A stretch of 64,000 nucleotides of DNA from Robiginitomaculum sp. (lineage in GTDB: Bacteria; Pseudomonadota; Alphaproteobacteria; Caulobacterales; Maricaulaceae). Shown here one piece after another: positions 54,457 to 63,783 of the stretch. Location: assembly GCA_002733605.1 (NCBI GenBank), contig NVWK01000012.1:142506-206505 (forward strand). Reading direction: 5' to 3'. The translations under genes and the position numbers were made by a program. The notes below the pieces were generated by a model. The model worked only from the letters and a program-made list of their open reading frames with translations, ran no database searches and was not told the origin of the DNA. The stretch's first letter is position 1. Each line of letters begins with the position of its first letter.

Positions 54457-55584
54457 TTATTTTAGACGTTCATGAATAACAACGCCGTCACGGGTCAGTG
54501 CACAGCCTTGAATAATTTCGTCGTCCCAATCGGGCGCATAACTGCCGTCTTCGGCGGTGACCAAAGGCAAGAAATTGCGTAGGTTCCGGGCAAAAAGCGA
54601 TGAGCTGTCCGCTGCCATGCGTGATGGCCAGTTGAGATGGCCGACGATTTTGACACCGTTTGCGGTTTCAACAATTTTGCCAGCTTTCGCACCTTCGACA
54701 TTGCCGCCGCGCTCGATCGCGAGATCAATGAGTACAGAACCGGCCCGCATGGATTTAACCATAGCCTTATCGATGAGCCGCGGCGCAGGACGCCCCGGAA
54801 TAAGGGCCGTCGTGACCACAATATCTTGTTTGGCAATGTGTTTGGCCATCAATTCAGCTTGGAGTTTTTGATATTCCGGCGACATTTGCTTGGCGTAGCC
54901 GCCTGCGGTCTCGGCTTCTTTAAATTCATCGTTTTCAACCGCGATGAATTTTGCACCGAGCGAGGCCACTTGTTCTTTTGCGGCTGGGCGGACATCGGTC
55001 GCCGTTGTTACGGCCCCAAGTCTGCGGGCCGTCGCAATCGCTTGCAAGCCTGCAACCCCTGCGCCCATAATAAAGACTTTGGCGGGCGCAACTGTGCCTG
55101 CCGCCGTCATCATCATCGGGAAGGCGCGTCCATAGATAGAGGCGGCCTCGACCACACTGCGGTAGCCAGCCAGATTAGACTGGGACGACAATACGTCCAT
55201 CGCCTGCGCACGCGAAATGCGCGGAATATATTCAAGCGCATAGGCCGTGACACCAGCTTTGGCGCAGGCCTTGGCGAAATCGGGATTATCCGTCGGGTTC
55301 ATCAGACCGGTAATCCCGGCCCCCTTTTTCATTTTAGCAACCAGTGCGGCCGTACCGCCCGTAATGCTGAGCACGATATCGGCGGCTTTAACGCAGGCCG
55401 GATTGCTGGCACTTAGGCTCGCGCCGACGGCCTTATAGTCCGCGTCCGAGAAATGGGCGTGGGTGCCCGCGCCTTTGGTCAGGGTGACCGTATGGCCATT
55501 GTCGACGTAAAACTTTACTGCGTCCGGCGTGGCGGCAACACGGGCCTCACCAGATGCGGTTTCTTTTAAAACAGCTATTTTCAA
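54457..55584 (-). CDS. pntAA: NAD(P) transhydrogenase subunit alpha part 1
   Basis: A 375-residue domain I, which binds NAD(H). MKIAVLKETASGEARVA, AYALEYIPRISRAQAMD and the Rossmann MGAGVAGLQAIATA are clear; VEGAKAGKIVETANGVKI and NWPSRMAADSSSLFARNL follow. With pntAB and pntB it makes NADPH from NADH using the proton gradient. A cox4-like gene lies 23 bases upstream. Confidence 0.96.
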   Translation of the reverse strand: MKIAVLKETASGEARVAATPDAVKFYVDNGHTVTLTKGAGTHAHFSDADYKAVGASLSASNPACVKAADIVLSITGGTAALVAKMKKGAGITGLMNPTDNPDFAKACAKAGVTAYALEYIPRISRAQAMDVLSSQSNLAGYRSVVEAASIYGRAFPMMMTAAGTVAPAKVFIMGAGVAGLQAIATARRLGAVTTATDVRPAAKEQVASLGAKFIAVENDEFKEAETAGGYAKQMSPEYQKLQAELMAKHIAKQDIVVTTALIPGRPAPRLIDKAMVKSMRAGSVLIDLAIERGGNVEGAKAGKIVETANGVKIVGHLNWPSRMAADSSSLFARNLRNFLPLVTAEDGSYAPDWDDEIIQGCALTRDGVVIHERLK

Positions 55585-55607
55585 GGGATCAGTCCTTCAA
55601 CTATGGT

Positions 55608-55910
55608 TTATCCTGCGAGTGCCGAAACACCGAAACCAATGATAAAGGCCAAAACTGCCAGCCCGAACAGAAGCGCATACCAGCCACCGCCAAGTTTGAA
55701 CGCAGGCGTGATGAGAACGCCAACGACAACTGTGGCAACCAAAGCCGTAAACCACGGCAATTGTGCGCCAAAGACCAAAATAGGCATGAGCAAAACAACA
55801 ATCAAAAATGCCGTACAGAACGAGGCCGTGCGGATAAAGCCGCCAAAGGTTTTCTGATGTCCCTGAATTGGCATTTCGCCGCTAACATAATTCGAGTGTC
55901 CGGAGGCCAT
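55608..55910 (-). CDS. aa3-type cytochrome c oxidase subunit IV-like protein
   Basis: A 100-residue protein with a His/Met-rich N-terminus (GHSNYVSGEMPIQGHQKTFGGFIR) typical of the bacterial COX4 pro-2 family, followed by about three hydrophobic helices. It precedes pntAA by 23 bases, an arrangement seen in alphaproteobacteria. The protein is longer than the common one-helix form. Confidence 0.78.
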   Translation of the reverse strand: MASGHSNYVSGEMPIQGHQKTFGGFIRTASFCTAFLIVVLLMPILVFGAQLPWFTALVATVVVGVLITPAFKLGGGWYALLFGLAVLAFIIGFGVSALAG

Positions 55911-56135
55911 AATCTCTCTTTCCGTTAAGTAAACTTCTTGTTCGGACTAGCATGGTGATTTTCCCGTTGCAAGAGCCGCGCAGAACCGAAAACGCAATAA
56001 GACACATTTAGAGTAAATTAACCGTCTGGATTAAGGGCATTTTCACGGCTTTGGTTCATATTGGTACATGAAAAGTTGCTTTAAGAGCCGGGACAACCTG
56101 GCCTGGGGCAGTATTGGTGTAGTTTGGGTGAAGTT

Positions 56136-57599
56136 ATGGGTAAAACGGTCTTAATCGTAGATGATGATCCGACTCAGCTCCGCATTTTGCGAGCTGTTAT
56201 CGAAAAAAGCGGATTTTCCACCTTGCAAGCCTCGGACGGGGATGCGGCGCTCGAGATAGCTTTGGCGCCGGACGGCGCGAAAATTGATCTCATGTTACTT
56301 GATCTTGTCATGCCCGGGCTTAGCGGTATGGACACGCTTAAAGAGTTGAGCGCGAAACGCTCCGACTTACCTGTCATTGTTTTGACCGGCACCGGCAGTA
56401 TCGATACAGTTGTCAGCGCCATGCAGGCGGGGGCACGGGATTTTCTGGTCAAACCGGCCAGTCCCGAGCGGGTGATTGTCTCTTTGCGCAATGCGCTCGA
56501 GATCAACACTCTGGTGAAAGAGGTGACCCGCCTTAAGAAAACAAGCACGGGTACGCTGACCTTTGACGACCTGATTGGCAATGCGCCAGAAATGCGCAGC
56601 GTTGTCGCCATGGGTGAACGTGGGGCGCGTGCCAATATCCCGATCCTGATCACAGGGGAAAGCGGTGTTGGTAAAGAGGTCGTTGCGCGGGCAATACAGG
56701 GCACGTCTGATCGTGCAGGCCATCCATTTGTTACAGTCAATTGCGGGGCGATCCCCGAAAATCTTGTTGAGAGCATTCTGTTCGGGCATGAAAAAGGTAG
56801 CTTTACCGGCGCCAATGCCAAACATTTGGGTAAATTTCAGGAAGCGGATACGGGGACATTGTTCCTTGACGAGATCGGCGAATTGCCCTTGGCCATGCAG
56901 GTTAAGCTGTTACGGGTTTTACAAGAAGGCGAAGTGGATCCGATTGGTTCCAAGCGCCCGGTTAAAGTCAATGTGCGGATTATTTCCGCGACGAACCGCA
57001 ATCTTGCCGAAGCCGTTAAGGACGGAAGTTTCCGTGAGGATTTGTATTATCGGTTGAATGTCTTCCCGATTGAAGTCCCTGCCCTACGCAGCCGCACCGG
57101 GGATATTCCGGCTTTGCTTGATCACTTCATCAAACGATTTAACGCCCAGGAACGCATGAATGTGCGCGGTGTCAGCAGTGAAACGCTGGAAATGCTTAAA
57201 AAATTCGATTGGCCGGGCAATGTGCGCCAACTTGAAAACACGGTGTTTCGCGCAGTAATCCTCTCGGACGGGCACACATTACAGCCACAGGATTTCCCGC
57301 AAGTTTCAGGATTAAGTCCGGTTATTCCGGCTCAGGAAACGGCAGGAATGAGCACGAACGTGGCACAGAACGGTGATGATACGGACAATGATGATGTGGA
57401 TGTCAGCATTCTGGATCGTAACGGGCATTTGCGTTCGCTTCAGGAAATAGAGCGTGATCTGATCCAGTTCGCAATCGACACCTATAGCGGACACATGTCG
57501 GAAGTGGCGCGACGTCTCGGCATCGGGCGCTCGACCCTGTACCGTAAGGTTCGCGAACACGAGCTGGACGTGGAAGAAAAACGGACGCTCAGCAAATAA
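56136..57599 (+). CDS. NtrC-family sigma-54-dependent response regulator (TacA-like)
   Basis: A 487-residue regulator with receiver, AAA+ and Fis-type domains in order. The receiver has VDDDPTQ and the phosphoacceptor Asp56 in LLDLVMPG; the AAA+ domain has GESGVGKE (Walker A) and EKGSFTGAN, a GAFTGA-type loop with Ser in place of Ala; the C-terminus has an HTH_8 helix-turn-helix (EVARRLGIGRSTLYRKV). The ATG at 56136 follows GGGTGAAG. It may be an ortholog of TacA, which activates stalk genes in Caulobacter; that is inferred. No histidine kinase is adjacent. Confidence 0.9.
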   Translation: MGKTVLIVDDDPTQLRILRAVIEKSGFSTLQASDGDAALEIALAPDGAKIDLMLLDLVMPGLSGMDTLKELSAKRSDLPVIVLTGTGSIDTVVSAMQAGARDFLVKPASPERVIVSLRNALEINTLVKEVTRLKKTSTGTLTFDDLIGNAPEMRSVVAMGERGARANIPILITGESGVGKEVVARAIQGTSDRAGHPFVTVNCGAIPENLVESILFGHEKGSFTGANAKHLGKFQEADTGTLFLDEIGELPLAMQVKLLRVLQEGEVDPIGSKRPVKVNVRIISATNRNLAEAVKDGSFREDLYYRLNVFPIEVPALRSRTGDIPALLDHFIKRFNAQERMNVRGVSSETLEMLKKFDWPGNVRQLENTVFRAVILSDGHTLQPQDFPQVSGLSPVIPAQETAGMSTNVAQNGDDTDNDDVDVSILDRNGHLRSLQEIERDLIQFAIDTYSGHMSEVARRLGIGRSTLYRKVREHELDVEEKRTLSK

Positions 57600-57688
57600 A
57601 CACGATTAAAATTTCGGAAAATCTTAAATAGTTAGAAAGGCTTCGAAGCTAGATGTTAACCATGTTTACTTAAATGTGGATTTGTTTC

Positions 57689-59446
57689 ATGGCCGTTCTT
57701 AGTTCTAGATCATCAAAATTTGCCCTTCTCGCCAGCGTCGCAGCCCTGTGTGCCTCGACCCCTATTCTTGCCTCCAACGGGATCGGATTGCGCGGCGGCC
57801 AAATAGTGCCGCAACATTACGGCATGCAATATGCTGCCAATGCGTATATGGCCCCTCAAGCCCAGCCTTATATGCAAAGCTATCAGCCACAGCCCCGGCC
57901 ACAACCACAGTATTTGGGACAAGTCGTCAGCGAGAGCTATCAAATCCAGGCACCTCAACAGCCCTATACTCAAAACCAGAACATGTCTTCGTCCTATGTG
58001 CGAGCCTCTGCATCGCCTTATGGATATGCTGGGCCGCAAGCCCAGATACCCCAGTACGTCCCGTCTCAACACATTCAGGCCATCCCTGTCGGGAATTATC
58101 AATATGCATCTTATAATGCAGGCCCTTCAGGCTTGCGCGGGGCCAGTCAGGCTTTCCGCAACGGTTTTGACGTTGGCGGTGTCACTGTGCGTACAAGTGT
58201 GCGGCACTCGGAGCGCATGCTGAACTGGCAGGACAATACGACAGGCAAAGTCCTGACATTGCTTACCAACCGTGCCAATGGAACGCTTGCACCGAACTCT
58301 CTTTATATCGGCGCCGGTTTTAAAGGCGGGTTGATGTGGCAAAAAACCAGTGTCGCAGGTCAATTTCCGTTGCTGTCGCGCTTCCCGGATTTCTCGAACC
58401 GTACAGATGATCAAACCGGTGTGTTTGCGATTAACAATGCGGCGCTGGCCTTTACCGGTACATTCGGGGACTGGACCACCCTCTATATGCAGACGGAATA
58501 TTCGGAAACCGAGTTCGTGGGGCAAAGCGAAATGCAGCTTCGCAAAGCCTTTGTTGTATTTGGTAATTTAGAGAAAACCCCATTCTATGCCGCGTTTGGC
58601 CGCAAAACTATCGATTTCGGTAATTTCGATGGCTATAATGCGTTCACCCAGACCGAAGCCCAGCATTATTTCCACGCGGTCAGCGATCAACCGGTGTTCG
58701 AGGTCGGGTATTATAATCACGGGTTCAAACTGTCCGCATCCGCATTTAGTGCAGGCCGTCATTTACGGGTTGCCTATGCAGGTGAAGAAAACAATATCGG
58801 CAATTACTCTGCCAGTATCGCAAAAGAGTTTAATTTCGGCAATGGCCGCGCCTTCACGCTCGGGACCAGCTATTTGCACGATACCAGCTATCGTAACAAT
58901 TACACGGCCCATACGTTTTCATTGATCCAGTCCGGTACACCACCCGCCAATTTCATTGAATACCGCAATAGCGCTGTCGATGCATTTGTTGAATATAACA
59001 GCCCGTTGTTTGATCTGATGTTTGAATACACCACAACATTAGAGCCGTGGGCCGCCGCCATTCCGCAAGATGCAAATGGGGTTGTTGATCCGGCCTATAT
59101 TGACGCGAACGGGGAGATCACTTTCGACCAGAATCTGGAAGTTTTTGTCGCCCAGGCTCGGTTTAAGCCGATGATTAATGGCCGTCGGGTTTCGTTTGCG
59201 GCTGTCGGGAACTGGGGCAATATCGGAGATGATTTCGTTGGTGTCGGCATTGGTGGGCAACCAACGAGCTGGAAGAAAAACCAGCAACATGCGCTCAGCG
59301 TTGAATATCCTGTCAGCCCCTATTTTGATATCGGTATTGAATATATGTACAATAAGGGTTTCATCCCGTTTGTCGCCCCGCAGCTTGTCTCTAGCAATGA
59401 TACGGTTGCCCATGCGATTAATATCGGGATTAAGGCACGTTTCTAA
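57689..59446 (+). CDS. Outer-membrane porin, LbtU-like family
   Basis: A 585-residue exported barrel protein; the ATG at 57689 starts a signal peptide (cleavage near ILA). Residues about 30-145 are low complexity, rich in Gln, Pro, Tyr and Ala. Then strands such as NAALAFTGTFGDWTTLYMQ, FYAAFGRKTIDFGNFDGYN and FGNGRAFTLGTSYLHD match LbtU-type porins, the siderophore-linked porin of Legionella. Ends GIKARF with a terminal Phe. Siderophore uptake is only suggested. Follows the response regulator by about 90 bases and may be its target. Confidence 0.75.
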   Translation: MAVLSSRSSKFALLASVAALCASTPILASNGIGLRGGQIVPQHYGMQYAANAYMAPQAQPYMQSYQPQPRPQPQYLGQVVSESYQIQAPQQPYTQNQNMSSSYVRASASPYGYAGPQAQIPQYVPSQHIQAIPVGNYQYASYNAGPSGLRGASQAFRNGFDVGGVTVRTSVRHSERMLNWQDNTTGKVLTLLTNRANGTLAPNSLYIGAGFKGGLMWQKTSVAGQFPLLSRFPDFSNRTDDQTGVFAINNAALAFTGTFGDWTTLYMQTEYSETEFVGQSEMQLRKAFVVFGNLEKTPFYAAFGRKTIDFGNFDGYNAFTQTEAQHYFHAVSDQPVFEVGYYNHGFKLSASAFSAGRHLRVAYAGEENNIGNYSASIAKEFNFGNGRAFTLGTSYLHDTSYRNNYTAHTFSLIQSGTPPANFIEYRNSAVDAFVEYNSPLFDLMFEYTTTLEPWAAAIPQDANGVVDPAYIDANGEITFDQNLEVFVAQARFKPMINGRRVSFAAVGNWGNIGDDFVGVGIGGQPTSWKKNQQHALSVEYPVSPYFDIGIEYMYNKGFIPFVAPQLVSSNDTVAHAINIGIKARF

Positions 59447-59503
59447 CCGGAAACACCTCCCCGAAGCTTTGCGCGCAAATACGGTTTTCAATATAAAACC
59501 AGC

Positions 59504-60073
59504 TCAGGATTTACCGCCTTTAATTATTCTCAGACTTGGCTTGCCTTTTGGCCGTGGCGGTGCGGGTGGCGTCATGTCCGGCTCATCGCCGCCAAGCTCG
59601 TCCTCGATGTGGCGCACTCTTGGTTTGAAACCGGATTTGTTTTTGAAGCTTGAACGGGGTTTGAAACTACTCTTGTTTTGCCAAGATTTGCCGTCCGCTT
59701 CAGGGGCTTGCTTGCCCTTATCGCGGGCTTTCTTGCGCATCTGGGCGAGAACTTGTTTTTGCAAGCGCGACAGGGCATCGGAAGGCGCGCCCTTTTGTAA
59801 ATCGGTAAAGGCAGAGCCGTATTTTTCCAGACGTTCTTCGACAGAGCCGGAAAATTCTTCTTCCCAGTCCGTGATCTCGCCGAGCTTTTTCAAATCGGCT
59901 TTGGCTTTTTGTAATTTACGCAGATCGGTACGGGCCCGGCGGGCGCGGGCGCGTTCGTCTTTCAAGCGTTGTTTGTCTTGCGCGGCGTCACGGGCCAGTT
60001 GCTCTTGTTGCCACTGGCGTTTTTCCCAGTCATTGGGTTGGTCTTCAGGGTTTATCGGCGTGTCGTCGCTCAA
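59504..60073 (-). CDS. Highly charged hypothetical protein
   Basis: A 189-residue protein with a long charged helix, probably coiled coil (about 20-75, RDAAQDKQRLKDERARARRA), and a disordered, basic, Ser/Lys/Phe-repetitive tail (KSSFKPRSSFKNKSGFKPR). No family recognised. It starts six bases after gapR stops, so it is probably cotranscribed with it. RNA or DNA binding is a guess from charge. Confidence 0.6.
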   Translation of the reverse strand: MSDDTPINPEDQPNDWEKRQWQQEQLARDAAQDKQRLKDERARARRARTDLRKLQKAKADLKKLGEITDWEEEFSGSVEERLEKYGSAFTDLQKGAPSDALSRLQKQVLAQMRKKARDKGKQAPEADGKSWQNKSSFKPRSSFKNKSGFKPRVRHIEDELGGDEPDMTPPAPPRPKGKPSLRIIKGGKS

Positions 60074-60079
60074 ATAGTC

Positions 60080-60343
60080 CTACCCTTCAACGGCGTCCAT
60101 ATACAGCTCGATCAAGGCTTCTTGCTCGGCGCGTTCGCTGGCTTCGATTTTACGAAGTGCAATGGTTTTACGTAGGATTTTTGTGTCAAAACCGAATGTT
60201 TTTGATTCCGCATAAACCTCGCGAATATCGGCAGCCAGTTCGGTTTTTTCGGCCTCGAGGCGTTCGATGCGGGCAATAAACTGTTTCAGTTTTTCGCGGG
60301 TGGTTTCGCCCATGCTTTCGGCGCGCTGTTCGTCAGTAATCAT
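60080..60343 (-). CDS. gapR: GapR-like DUF2312 nucleoid-associated protein
   Basis: An 87-residue DUF2312 protein: LKQFIARIERLEAEKTELAADIREVYAESK then LRKTIALRKIEASERAEQEALIELYM. The start at 60343 follows AAAGGAACT. Caulobacter GapR forms dimers to tetramers that encircle overtwisted DNA ahead of polymerases and helps topoisomerases. The sequence is close enough for a confident family call. Upstream of a charged hypothetical gene. Confidence 0.9.
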   Translation of the reverse strand: MITDEQRAESMGETTREKLKQFIARIERLEAEKTELAADIREVYAESKTFGFDTKILRKTIALRKIEASERAEQEALIELYMDAVEG

Positions 60344-60475
60344 GGAGAGTTCCTTTAAGGGCAAACGTTCATATTCTTTATAGGTGTTCTAAATACCCTT
60401 GCACCTAAGCGCAAGTCCACAAGATAAGGATTGTTGTGGATTGAATTTCGTTTTACAGTTTTCATGGAGGGCATT

Positions 60476-61549
60476 ATGAACACGATCACGAAACACACTG
60501 GTATTTTGGCGCTTTTTACGGCGCTGTGCACGGGATGTAGCCCCGCTAGCCCTGACACACGCGCTCAACGTGTCGAGCTTCCCCATGAACCCGATGCCCA
60601 TATCTTTGACTGGAGTCCAAGCTGTCCGCTCAACGGAAGTTGGACAATGGCGATGCACGGGGGCGCGGGGGTGATCTTGAAAAAGAACTTCACGGCTGAA
60701 CGCGAGCAAGCGTATCGGGAAGCTCTCAGCTCAACCCTTGAAGCGGGGGCGGAGATGTTACGCAACGGGGCCAGCGCCCTTGACGTGGTCGAAACCAGTG
60801 TGCGCAAGATGGAAAACGATCCAAAGTTCAATGCGGGTAAAGGCGCGGTGTTCTCCGCCGCCGGTATGAACGAGTTGGACGCGGCAATCATGGATGGGCG
60901 TGACCGCAATGCCGGCACTGTGGCCAGCGTCAAACGGATTAAAAACCCGATTAGTCTGGCCCGTTCCGTCATGGAAAACTCCAGACACGTTATGTTGATC
61001 AGTGAAGGCGCGGAAACCTTTGCCGAGCAACAGGGTATAGAGATGGTCGACCCTGCGTATTTTTACACCCAAAAACGCTGGGAGCAAATGCAGGCCAAAA
61101 TGGCCAAGAAACAAGGTTCCCTGATCCCAGCGACCAAATTCGGCACTGTCGGGGTGGTGATCAAAGACGGGTGCGGCAATCTGGCGGCTGGCACGTCCAC
61201 GGGCGGTCTGACAGCCAAAGAATGGGGCCGTGTCGGGGATACGCCGATTATCGGGGCGGGCACCTATGCGGATAATCGCTATTGCGCCGTATCGGCCACG
61301 GGAACGGGCGAGTATTTCATCCGTGCGACCATCGCGCGCGATGTCTGTGCCAGACGCGAATTTGCCGGCGAGGATTTACAAACCGCGATGGACGCGATCA
61401 TTCACGGCACGCTCACCGACATGGGGGGTGACGGCGGCATTGTGGCGATTGATAATGAGGGCAATTTCGCGTTCAGTTTCAACACAAAAGGCATGTATAG
61501 AGGGGCCGTACGTCACGATGCCCCTGTATTGGTCAAGATTTATAAATAA
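60476..61549 (+). CDS. Isoaspartyl peptidase/L-asparaginase family lipoprotein
   Basis: A 357-residue Ntn-hydrolase; ATG at 60476 follows GGAGGG. A signal-peptide-like start ends in TGC (LFTALCTGCS), a probable lipobox. AMHGGAGVILKK and FNAGKGAVF are the substrate-side motifs; autocleavage before Thr224 in FGTVGVVIKDG gives the catalytic N-terminal Thr, and GTSTGG follows. Most family members are cytoplasmic, so export is notable. Forms an operon with the following dipeptidase (nine bases). Confidence 0.88.
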   Translation: MNTITKHTGILALFTALCTGCSPASPDTRAQRVELPHEPDAHIFDWSPSCPLNGSWTMAMHGGAGVILKKNFTAEREQAYREALSSTLEAGAEMLRNGASALDVVETSVRKMENDPKFNAGKGAVFSAAGMNELDAAIMDGRDRNAGTVASVKRIKNPISLARSVMENSRHVMLISEGAETFAEQQGIEMVDPAYFYTQKRWEQMQAKMAKKQGSLIPATKFGTVGVVIKDGCGNLAAGTSTGGLTAKEWGRVGDTPIIGAGTYADNRYCAVSATGTGEYFIRATIARDVCARREFAGEDLQTAMDAIIHGTLTDMGGDGGIVAIDNEGNFAFSFNTKGMYRGAVRHDAPVLVKIYK

Positions 61550-61558
61550 GGGATTGGG

Positions 61559-62740
61559 ATGAAAAAATTATTGAAATGGCTGTTGCGCGGCCTCGGGTTG
61601 CTTGTCTTGATTGGGGGTGTCTACTTCTTCTTTGTGCTACCACAGGCGGTTGACCGCAAGGCCAATGTGGTCGTGGATCATGCCCCTTACGCAATCTCGA
61701 CACAGGCGCAAGCTTTGCACGATAGTCTGCGGGTTGCGGATTTACATGCAGATACCCTGCTTTGGAAACGTGATCCTGCCAAACGCCAGACACGTGGCCA
61801 AACCGATTTGCCGCGCTTTCGCGACGGTGGTATTGCTTTGCAGGTGTTTGCGACTGTGACCTTTGTGCCCAAGGGTATGAATGAAGGTTCCAACACGGCG
61901 GATAAAGACGCCATGACGGCCCTAACGATTGCGCAGGCTTGGCCGATGCGCACCTGGGGCTCTATTTACGAGCGCGCCGCGTATCAAGCCCAACGCCTAC
62001 AAAAACTGGAAGCCCGCTCGGGCGGTAATTTCGTGATTGCCCGTACAAAAACCGATTTACAAACCGCGCTTGCGGCCCGCGAAACCAATGCAGATATTCT
62101 AGTTGGCATTCTAGCAACAGAGGGCGCACATCCGCTGGAAGGGAAAATTGAAAATCTGGACAGGCTGTACGATGAAGGGTTTCGTCTGATCGGCTTACAA
62201 CACTTCTTTGACAACGAGCTTGGCGGGTCTTTGCACGGCGTCTCCAAATCAGGTCTGAACGCTTTCGGGCGTGAGGTGGTTACAGCTATCGCCAAGAAAG
62301 GCATGATCATTGATGTGGCACATTCTTCCGTGAAAACGGTCGAGGATGTGTTGGCGATGACGGACGCGCCTATTCTGATCTCTCATACGGGTATTGTCAG
62401 CCTGTGTGATCATCCAAAGCGCAATATTCCTGACCGGTTGCTGGCCCAAATCGCAGAGCGCGGCGGGTTGATCGGGGTTGGCTACTGGGAAATGGCCGTG
62501 TGTGATACCAGTCCCGACGGTGTGGCTAAAATGCTCATTCACGGGGCCAGCACATTCGGTGTAGATCATATCGCGCTCGGTTCCGATTTTGACGGGGCGG
62601 TGACCACCGTGTTTGATGTTAGCGAGCTTGCCGCCATTACGGACGCCCTGCTCCGCCAAGGCATGAGCGAGGATGACATCCGCAAAGTCATGGGCGAAAA
62701 CCAGATTGCTTTCTTCTTGAGAAACCTACCGGACGCATGA
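61559..62740 (+). CDS. Membrane dipeptidase (M19 family)
   Basis: A 393-residue enzyme with one N-terminal helix (about 9-27), so anchored at the membrane with its catalytic part outside. VADLHADTLLWKRD has the HxD zinc motif; GMIIDVAHSS, PILISHTG and HIALGSDFDGAV are other M19 ligands or motifs. M19 enzymes split dipeptides. It overlaps the GIY-YIG gene start by four bases and follows the isoaspartyl peptidase, suggesting a peptide-salvage unit. Confidence 0.9.
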   Translation: MKKLLKWLLRGLGLLVLIGGVYFFFVLPQAVDRKANVVVDHAPYAISTQAQALHDSLRVADLHADTLLWKRDPAKRQTRGQTDLPRFRDGGIALQVFATVTFVPKGMNEGSNTADKDAMTALTIAQAWPMRTWGSIYERAAYQAQRLQKLEARSGGNFVIARTKTDLQTALAARETNADILVGILATEGAHPLEGKIENLDRLYDEGFRLIGLQHFFDNELGGSLHGVSKSGLNAFGREVVTAIAKKGMIIDVAHSSVKTVEDVLAMTDAPILISHTGIVSLCDHPKRNIPDRLLAQIAERGGLIGVGYWEMAVCDTSPDGVAKMLIHGASTFGVDHIALGSDFDGAVTTVFDVSELAAITDALLRQGMSEDDIRKVMGENQIAFFLRNLPDA

Positions 62741-62976
62741 GTTGGAGCATTTATATCCTCCGGTGTGCAGACAATAGTCTCTACACCGGGATCACCAATG
62801 ATCTGCCCCGCCGCATACGCCAACATGAAAGCGGCAAAGGCGCTAAATATACGAAGAGCCGGGGGCCACTGGTTTTGGTGTATGAGGAACGTGCCGAGAA
62901 CCGGAGCGAAGCCTCCAAGCGCGAAGCCGCGATCAAGACCCTGTCCCGTAGCGAAAAACTGGTGTTAATCGGCTAA
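62737..62976 (+). CDS. GIY-YIG nuclease superfamily protein (UPF0213/YhbQ type)
   Basis: A 79-residue single-domain GIY-YIG protein: YILRCADNSLYTGITNDL holds the two-Tyr signature with the nearby Arg, and a distal Glu is in VYEERAENRSE. Members such as YhbQ are putative DNA endonucleases. Overlaps the dipeptidase gene by four bases; its stop overlaps the TPR gene stop (CTAA). Confidence 0.87.
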   Translation: MSWSIYILRCADNSLYTGITNDLPRRIRQHESGKGAKYTKSRGPLVLVYEERAENRSEASKREAAIKTLSRSEKLVLIG

Positions 62977-63698
62977 AGCGCCTTGCCCTTAACGTCTTCT
63001 TTCAAGAATTCGACCCGTTCTTTGATTTTTTCGTGCTCGGGGTACAGTTTGAATGCTGCCAAATAAGCTTCAAATGCAGCGTCCTGTTTGCCCAAGGTTT
63101 CGAGGATATTGCCTAATGTCCAGAGCGCATAAAAATGGCGGGGTTCTAAAATCAGGCTTTGCAATGTATCCGCGACAGCACGGTTTAAATCTTCTTCCAA
63201 AATTGCCAAGCGGCCTGAACGGGACCAGCCTTCAGCGTAGTCGGGCTGTAAGCGCGTGACATGGTCATACATGCGTCGGGCCAATTTCATATCACCACGG
63301 GTTTGCGCCGCAATACCGCGCAGCAGGACAAAATCGACAGAGGCACTTCCGGACTGTAAGAACACGGCCCAAACTTCTTCAGCCACAAGATTGGCGGCGG
63401 TTGCATCCGGTGCATTTTTTAAGTTTAGAAATAGTTTTTTTAAAATTTCTGCCCTGTCCGCTTCGGAGCGGATGGTTAAATTTTTGCCGGCTTCAGGTTT
63501 AATCTCGGCAGGCGGTGTGTCGGGATCACCTGCAATATCCAATTCCGGCACCTCTATCTCCGGGCCTTCTATATCAGGAGCGGGTATCTCGGGTGCTGGC
63601 ATCTCGGCTTGGGGAATTTCCTGCGCGGAGGCAGAGGGCAAAGCCATCATCCCAAATACAAGTAATACCGATATATACAAAACCTGACGCATAAACAT
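62973..63698 (-). CDS. TPR-repeat exported protein
   Basis: A 241-residue protein. Start at 63698 (alternative 63692) begins a signal peptide, MFMRQVLYISVLLVFGMMALPSASA. The next 50 residues are Pro/Glu-rich with PAPEIPAPDIEGPEIEVPEL repeats. Three TPR-like units follow (about 125-235), including YAEGWSRSGRLAILEEDLN and FYALWTLGNILETLGKQDA. Periplasmic scaffold inferred. Separated from rpmJ by a terminator. Confidence 0.72.
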   Translation of the reverse strand: MFMRQVLYISVLLVFGMMALPSASAQEIPQAEMPAPEIPAPDIEGPEIEVPELDIAGDPDTPPAEIKPEAGKNLTIRSEADRAEILKKLFLNLKNAPDATAANLVAEEVWAVFLQSGSASVDFVLLRGIAAQTRGDMKLARRMYDHVTRLQPDYAEGWSRSGRLAILEEDLNRAVADTLQSLILEPRHFYALWTLGNILETLGKQDAAFEAYLAAFKLYPEHEKIKERVEFLKEDVKGKAL

Positions 63699-63700
63699 AA

Positions 63701-63738
63701 AATGACGCCTCTCGCGGGTTTTCGCAAGAGGCGTCATT
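63701..63738 (-). terminator. Terminator of rpmJ
   Basis: AATGACGCCTCT and AGAGGCGTCATT form a perfect 12-base stem around a GC/T-rich loop, followed on the minus strand by TTTTATG, just before the TPR gene start. Confidence 0.85.
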
Positions 63739-63783
63739 ATATTATTTTTGTAATCAAGTTGAATGGGCGAACCCAAGACTTGC

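Noticed and set aside
56018..56034. Possible CtrA box upstream of the TacA-like gene
   Set aside because: The two TTAA elements are nine bases apart instead of seven.
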